Shown here: positions 58,172 to 64,000 of the stretch, in pieces
How positions within the stretch are numbered: position 1 is the first letter of the stretch
Layout of the letters: every line of letters starts with the position of its first letter
Assembly (NCBI GenBank): GCA_021397835.1
Contig: JAJFZO010000094.1
Span: 6,424,001 to 6,488,000 of the forward strand
Length of the DNA: 64,000 nt
Direction: 5' to 3'
Source: Moringa oleifera
Taxonomy: Eukaryota; Streptophyta; Magnoliopsida; Brassicales; Moringaceae
Program-made: the position numbers and the translations under genes
Notes under the pieces: model-generated
Told to the model about the DNA's origin: nothing
What the model saw: only the letters and a program-made list of their open reading frames with translations
Database searches by the model: none

Positions 58172-61100
58172 CTAATCAATTAACATTTTTTCCCCATCTG
58201 TGGTTTGTATGGATGCCTTTGTGCTCTGCAAGTTTAAGTCCTCCCCGTGTCTCTTTAATTCCTGGGACCTGATAAACGCATCTATCTTTGCCTTCAATTC
58301 TGTGTTTGAAATCAGCATGTCCACAGTAAGATGGCTTCGGTTAAATGGATCAGTCTGCAATCATTGTTAACTGAATTAGGAAGAAGGCATAAGATTACAT
58401 TTACTCTTATTCTTAATATGAAAAATGTTAAAGACATACGCTATCACTAAGAAGATGCCTTTCAATTACAGGCCTGTCAACGGTGATCCTGGAACTAGGT
58501 AGTATTACTGGGTCCTTCATTAGAGTGTACTGCAATTAAGAAACAGCATTAGATTCAGCGGTTTATTCACAACATGCAGTGATATTACATGTCATCTGAC
58601 AAGCTAATGGCAGGTGCATGCTAAGAGGAAACCAGAAAAGAGGCCTGAAATGTACCTGAATTGGGTCAAGGAACTCATCTGGTATTTCTCCCAGGGTGGC
58701 TTCTGCATCCAATGCCTCAGAAGCAGCAGCTTTGGCCTTCATGCCAAGCTCAACAAATTCCTGTATAATTCTCCCATCTTCACCGATTTTGTGTAGCACG
58801 TCAGCTGCAGCACTAAATAACTGGAGAATACTCAAATTTTCAGCTTCGTTTTGATCAGATGGCAAATCAAAAAGCATCTCATGGCATTTAAGTATCTAAC
58901 TTCAATAGACAAACAATAAAAGCTTTGCCTCTGCTTAATCACCTGTTCATTGTACGATCGACCATCCTTGGAGATGGCAGTTGGAAAAATGTTAGCAGAG
59001 TCACCCCTTGCCAGATGTACATATATGCAGACAATCTTCAGAAAATTCAAAAAAGAAGACAGAAGTTAGCATCTTTTCACCCAGGCTTTGACTGCATTGA
59101 AAAGGAAAACAATTTCAGTTCAAAGCGGAAGTAATTGGGGCAGGATTAAGAATTACCTCTCACATAGAATCTTCTAATCCTCCCCCACCCCTTAGTGAGG
59201 GAAAGAAAACATTTAAATGCCAATGAAACAATAGATCCATAAGCCCGACACCAAAGTTAGTGATCTTTCTAATTTTTCTTCATTCACCAACACTCATTCA
59301 ATGACATTGCATATTGAAGACGGGAAGAAAGAAAGAGCAAATGACACATTTTTGGTACTCGAACTTGTCTAGTGTTCCTACTCAACTTCAACAAACATCA
59401 CAGTGACATTCATATACCCATACAGCAATTTAATGCACGCTCATTGCTTGTCATAGATCACTGGAATTATAACAAAGATCCTGGAGTGCCTCCTTAAACT
59501 GCATTTATTAGGATCTTGATCCAACTAAGGTTCGCCATGAGGGCCACACCATCCCAAATTAGACATTGTGTCAAATGCCTAATCGCACAACTCAACAGAC
59601 ACGGTTTAAGAAAGTTGGGCATCCACGTTGTCAATCACATGATGAATCCCAAATCCTTTTTCCGCTATCATTTCTCGTGGTGATAAGAACCATGTTATCT
59701 GGTCCAAATCCCTACCCTCTCTGATAAGAATAGAAAAGAAAATAATAAGGAAATAGAAGATTTACTTGATACTAACCTGCTTCAGTAACTGTTTCGGACG
59801 AAATTCATACTTCTCAGGGTCTTTCAAACTAAGAGATTTTCTTTGAGGACCCACAAGTTGTAGCAGAAAATAGTTGAGCATAATGGCCACTCTCTCAACC
59901 TGAAAGAAACAGAAAAGGAAAGAGAAGTTTGGTAAAGATGAAAAAAAAAATTAAAATAATGAGATACATTCACTGAAAACAAGGAGTAACATTAGCTCCT
60001 CATCTGAATCAGAGTAACAACACACACTGCCAGAACAAGGATATGGCTGTTACCATCTCAGGAAGCAAGAAGGGCGCTGTGATCTGCTCAGATGTAAATG
60101 CCAGCATGCTCACATCCTCATTTGCCAACTTCATATCAATTCTGACAATCTGAACAGACCCAACATTATCCATTTAATTGGGTAATCAAAAAACATGAAA
60201 ACTCAGGCATGCACATGCACACATGCACTTGGTAAACAGACACAAAGGAAGGGGAGGAGAGAAAAAAAAAAAAACATGAAAACTCAGGCATGCACATGCA
60301 CACATGCACTTGGTAAACAGACACAAAGGAAGGGGAGGAAAGGAAAAAAAAAAAACAAAAAACTAACATTCTCCTGGGAGTGGAACAGTCTGGTTCTCTC
60401 TTGCCTCTCTTGAGCTGGTCTTCGCTCCCATTCTGTGGTGTTTGACATCTCAGCTTCAAGCCCTTTGAGCTCGAGAATTTTGTTAAGACTTTCATCAAGA
60501 AGATAAATGCTATCATTCATGAGGAAGTTTAAGAAATTCAGGTAAACTCCCTTCTCCTCTTCCTTGGCAATCTGGAACAGAATTTATTACATTTACCACA
60601 ATCAAATGAAAAAGAAAGGAAGAAAGTCGGTGCAATTCAGAAAGCATGAACGAAGATAATTTGACAGACACCCATCAAGAACAACCACCTGTCTCCAAAC
60701 ATTACGGTGACTAGGAACCTGCCACAAGTATTCGAGGAGTTCAGCAATATTATGACGGATGTTGAACTTGTCATAAAACTGCAAGGAGAGGAACCAAGTA
60801 TTCTAGTTAAGAACAAACCATTAACAAATGAGAATTTAGAGAAACCCTGAAAAAGAGAGCCAAATAGATCAGTCTCAAGCTGAAAAATCTATTCACATGC
60901 AGTAGAGATCATGAAAACAAGAAAGTTTGAAAATACAAACAAAACAAACCAGCAGAACAACTAGCAAGAAACAGGAGTCTTCTAACGTATGAACTTATGG
61001 TCCCATGCGGTACAACTCTGTACTTTTAGAATCAAAAAATTCCAGAAACATTGATACTTGTTGGTGTGGCTAGAAATATATCATTTAGACATTATCCAAC

Positions 61101-64000
61101 AAGCCACTACAACATAATACACATCACCAATGCCACTTGTAAACTTTAAGTTAAAATGACAGTAAACCAGAGGAAGCAATGTTTGCAAATATAACCCAAT
61201 ATCTGCTTATGTACATCTCAAATTTACAAGTGATGAAATTTATATGATATCACAAAACAATAGAGTAAAGTAGTTGACCTATGGTGGCCATAGTACCATC
61301 CTCTGTAAGCCCAGAAAATCAATTTTGAAACAATGATCTATTGACAGATTCTATGATTATAAGTTTGATTACCTGTGTGTGAGCGCCTGTGAATTCGATG
61401 TCAACATATAGCCTCAAAAGATTCCTCACAAGATACTCCAACGACAACTGATGTCCCTCAAAAAGAGTAGTTGTAGCAGTTGAACCGCTGCACCCAAAAG
61501 AAGAAAAATGCCATGAATACCTATTTGCAATTTGAAAAGCAACAAAGGTCTACTTTTATCTCTGGATTCACAAGTGTCAAATCACCTTCTACGTGGCATC
61601 CAGCAGTTCAGCACTTCAACCATCTTTGCCCTGAGATAAGGGTTCTTGATATATTTTGGACTTCCCATGAACATTATAATGAAGTTCATAAAGTCATCCT
61701 TCCAAGCAGCAAGAAGAAATGCATTATCAGATCATGATTGCAACAAGATTATCCATGGAATAATTTGAAGTTACATTCTTTTACATAGAGCATACCAGCA
61801 CAACCCCGTCCAAAGCTTTTGGAATCCGGGAGGCAAATATAAGCAATTCCATTGCATCTTCCACAAAATGCTCTGGCATACAGGCAAATTCCATTGGGCA
61901 AGCCGATGGCAGAGGCATCATAAATCCACCAACAAGACCAACTAACCAAACCACCATTAACCGATAGAACGAAAGGGCATGCTGAATAAGTGCTCCATCC
62001 TTAAAAACAGGTTCAAAATCAAGTCAATACAATCAAATTCCAGGGTCAATGATATGACCTATACTTTTAGCTTACAAAGCCCAAACACCGCAAGCCCTCA
62101 ATGAAAAGTGGAGCAAATTACAAAATTGACTTCAAAGCAATACTAGATTCATATGCACATGTTTTCATGCATATGTATGTATTCACTGGGGAGAAAGACA
62201 GAGAGGATATACCCTGAGTATCTGAGCTTCATAACAAAGCTTTTCCTGTGAGTACAACTCTATTTCTTTCTCAAGTCGAGATATATCAAGCTCTAGTTGT
62301 GCAGAAGGCACCTGCCCTTGCATGGATTTTAACGTAGAGAGAGTATCTTCACATCTCGAAATGTCCTAGATGGAGAAAAAATATGAAACAACAGAGAAAG
62401 AGAAAATGATTTCATTGTTATGTCATACATGAAAATACAAAAGAAAAGAAGAAATTTATTAGGATATAAAAATTACAATATCACAAATGATTCACTCAAA
62501 AAAAAAAAAAGAAATCAACAAAAGGAAGTCACCATTTATAGGGCCACTTTATGGTGGAAAACTTGTATCATTCCTAAACCATGAAAAGCTAGAGACAGAA
62601 GAGGGCTACTTACATGTCTATATGGTTATTACCCAAATAGACTTTATGTATGTATTACCTGAACAAGATGTTTAAAGTCAGAAAACGCTTTTAACAGGCC
62701 CAGGTTGAGAATCCTAGCAGTCATAAAGAAGCATTCACAAATAAACGGGTACTTGGAAGTTGGTTTTGCATTTTGAAGAGAAGGACCAGAAGCACTGCTG
62801 CCAGAGCTAGTGGCTTCTTGAGATTGTAGCAACCGATTTTCAGCATCACTATGCTGTCTAGAGCTGTCAGTTTTCACAGGATTATCTTTAACAATCCACT
62901 CGGCAACTTCTTCTGATGACGCGTGTAGCGCAGTCAACCCTCTAAGATAGTTCATAAACAACAGCTATCAGAAAGATATCCAAACTGGCATAGAATCAGT
63001 GTCTAGGGAACAGACAGTCCTCACCTTAAATCTAAGCGGTTACTGTAGAACACATACTTTGGATCAATTTTATCCCTTTTTGTTAAATTTGTATCTAAAA
63101 ATGGCTCACAGAGTCGAAGCATGACTGCACTGAGGCTGACAAACATGCCTGAACTGGCACAAGATATAGGATCAACCTGTCAAACATGTTATATATAAGG
63201 CAGTTAATGGCTGTTGAAGTAACCACAGAAATATAATTAGCAGGTCAATGAAAAAAAACCATTTAAAAAGTAAAATATAGATTTGAATTATAATATTTGA
63301 CTTGGAGAAAACAATCATGTGAATTGGCATAAATTGGCTAATTAAATCCCCACTGAATTGACACGTTCTAACTGAACCAAAGAAGAGTGGGACGAAAGTG
63401 CAACATGCCATACCTGTATATGGGCCCTTGATGAGTTTTTATTGATCACCTCGGCAAGGTACTCAAGAACATTCTCGCGGGTGTCAGTATTTTTAAGAAG
63501 CGAGAGAAGTACTTCTCCAAGACCATCATATAAATTATTCATGACAGTTTTAATTGTGGTGAATGATGATAATAAATCAGCCGGACGACGAGTTGATGCT
63601 TCAGAGAAACACTGCTGCCTGATATTTCAAAAGACAAACAATTATTAGCATTAGTTAGATAATCCATGTACTACATTCCCCTACGATCAGTTTCCAAATC
63701 AACTTCAATCTGAGCCAAGGGCGCTCCTGGGAACCTGAGATGATGTCAATGTTATAAATCTTTTCCTTGCATATATCTTTTAATCCTTTTTAGACTGCTA
63801 AAGAAAATACCAACCTCAAGACTTAATATTTCACTCCTTTTACTAAAGGTACTAAAATGCCTATGCCCATCAAAGCTTATACAAGTCATTGCCAGGACGG
63901 TTCATTCAAAAGGTGGGAGCTTTGTCTCATCATTCACAACCAGCACAAATCATTACAATTGCAAGTATGCAAGTCTCCAAGGAAGTTGAGATGACTCCCC
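58172..64000 (-). CDS. ubiquitin conjugation factor E4 (UFD2-type U-box ligase), C-terminal part
   Basis: The gene runs off the window, so the N-terminus is missing. Exons in transcript order: 63618-63414, 63176-63025, 62941-62659, 62365-62213, 61999-61796, 61698-61586, 61487-61373, 60778-60689, 60571-60368, 60149-60054, 59899-59777, 59035-58943, 58820-58656, 58529-58440, 58354-58172. They encode about 755 residues. The plant protein is about 1040 aa, so some 280 are beyond the edge. E4 enzymes extend ubiquitin chains on proteins marked by other ligases. The UFD2 core is seen in [39 protein letters not shown] and [19 protein letters not shown]. The U-box is at the C-terminus: [20 protein letters not shown] and [13 protein letters not shown]. 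The Arabidopsis counterpart (PUB1/MUSE3) assists turnover of immune receptors. No frame breaks were found; from 63619 to 64000 I see only intron. Confidence 0.93.
60191..60352. repeat. 81-bp tandem duplication in an E4 ligase intron
   Basis: Two almost identical copies with an 81-base period begin at 60191 and 60272. Each holds AACATGAAAACTCAGGCATG, CACATGCACTTGGTAAACAG and a poly-A tail. It lies wholly in the intron 60150-60367. The near identity suggests a recent event. Confidence 0.93.

Noticed and set aside
1..64000. CRISPR arrays, phage or plasmid genes, insertion sequences, toxin-antitoxin or defence islands
   Set aside because: The window is plant nuclear DNA with spliced genes. The only direct repeats seen are short tandem duplications and microsatellites, none with the regular spacer structure of CRISPR.
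1..64000. tRNA or rRNA genes
   Set aside because: I looked for the conserved A and B box phrases of tRNA and for rRNA core sequence by eye and saw none. A tRNAscan run would be decisive.

Overview
This is a nuclear genomic window from a flowering plant, most likely a core eudicot. Genes have many introns with GT..AG borders, AT-rich introns and intergenic DNA, polypyrimidine tracts and long CT/GA microsatellites. The gene families include plant-restricted ones: a group I WRKY factor, PLS-type PPR proteins, early-nodulin-like phytocyanins, a DUF1336/EDR2-like protein and a plastid chorismate mutase. I saw no prokaryotic, plasmid or viral features and no intact transposon. The species cannot be named from the sequence.

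Layout. At 1-124 there may be the last visible exon of a minus-strand gene. At 1767-4895 (+) lies an EDR2-like DUF1336 protein with a 1.2-kb leader intron. At 5480-5760 a small GC-rich locus with a TATA box and telo-box has no clear protein. Five minus-strand protein genes in four families follow up to 28.4 kb: a myristoylated CDK-like kinase (6447-12152), a group I WRKY factor (13596-16884), a plastid DUF3598 protein (19610-23087) and two tandem phytocyanin-like genes (23575-25099 and 26974-28363). Plastid chorismate mutase (29602-32370) is also on minus. After an AT-rich gap come plus-strand genes: an E+ class PPR protein (34654-36510), a plastid AlgH/UPF0301 protein (38033-39264), a 3.3-kb gene-free stretch, a DUF863 protein with a uORF-rich leader (44243-47695), an intronless E-class PPR protein (48286-50673), a saccharopine-dehydrogenase-like oxidoreductase (51899-54413) and a SpoU-type RNA methyltransferase (55074-57576). 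The window ends inside a UFD2-type E4 ubiquitin ligase on minus (58172 to beyond 64000).

For the spliced genes I placed exon borders by hand from GT(GC)..AG sites and reading-frame continuity. In the twelve genes with introns whose ends are both in the window, the exon lengths sum to a whole number of codons, although the AlgH-like gene has two equally valid first junctions.

The genes do not form an operon or one pathway. They touch aromatic amino-acid synthesis (chorismate mutase), organelle RNA editing or processing (two PPRs), RNA methylation, ubiquitin-chain elongation, signalling and transcription (kinase, WRKY, EDR2-like) and the cell surface (phytocyanins). From memory, the gene order matches several separate Arabidopsis segments, as expected for an ancestral block that broke up after genome duplication. 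I found no convincing undescribed biological system. The best leads are small: a perfect 25-nt palindrome and a start-overlapping uORF in the kinase leader, an AUGUAA start-stop element before a PPR start codon, CT repeats at both phytocyanin 5' splice sites, a GC-AG intron in the WRKY gene and the GC-rich locus near 5.6 kb.
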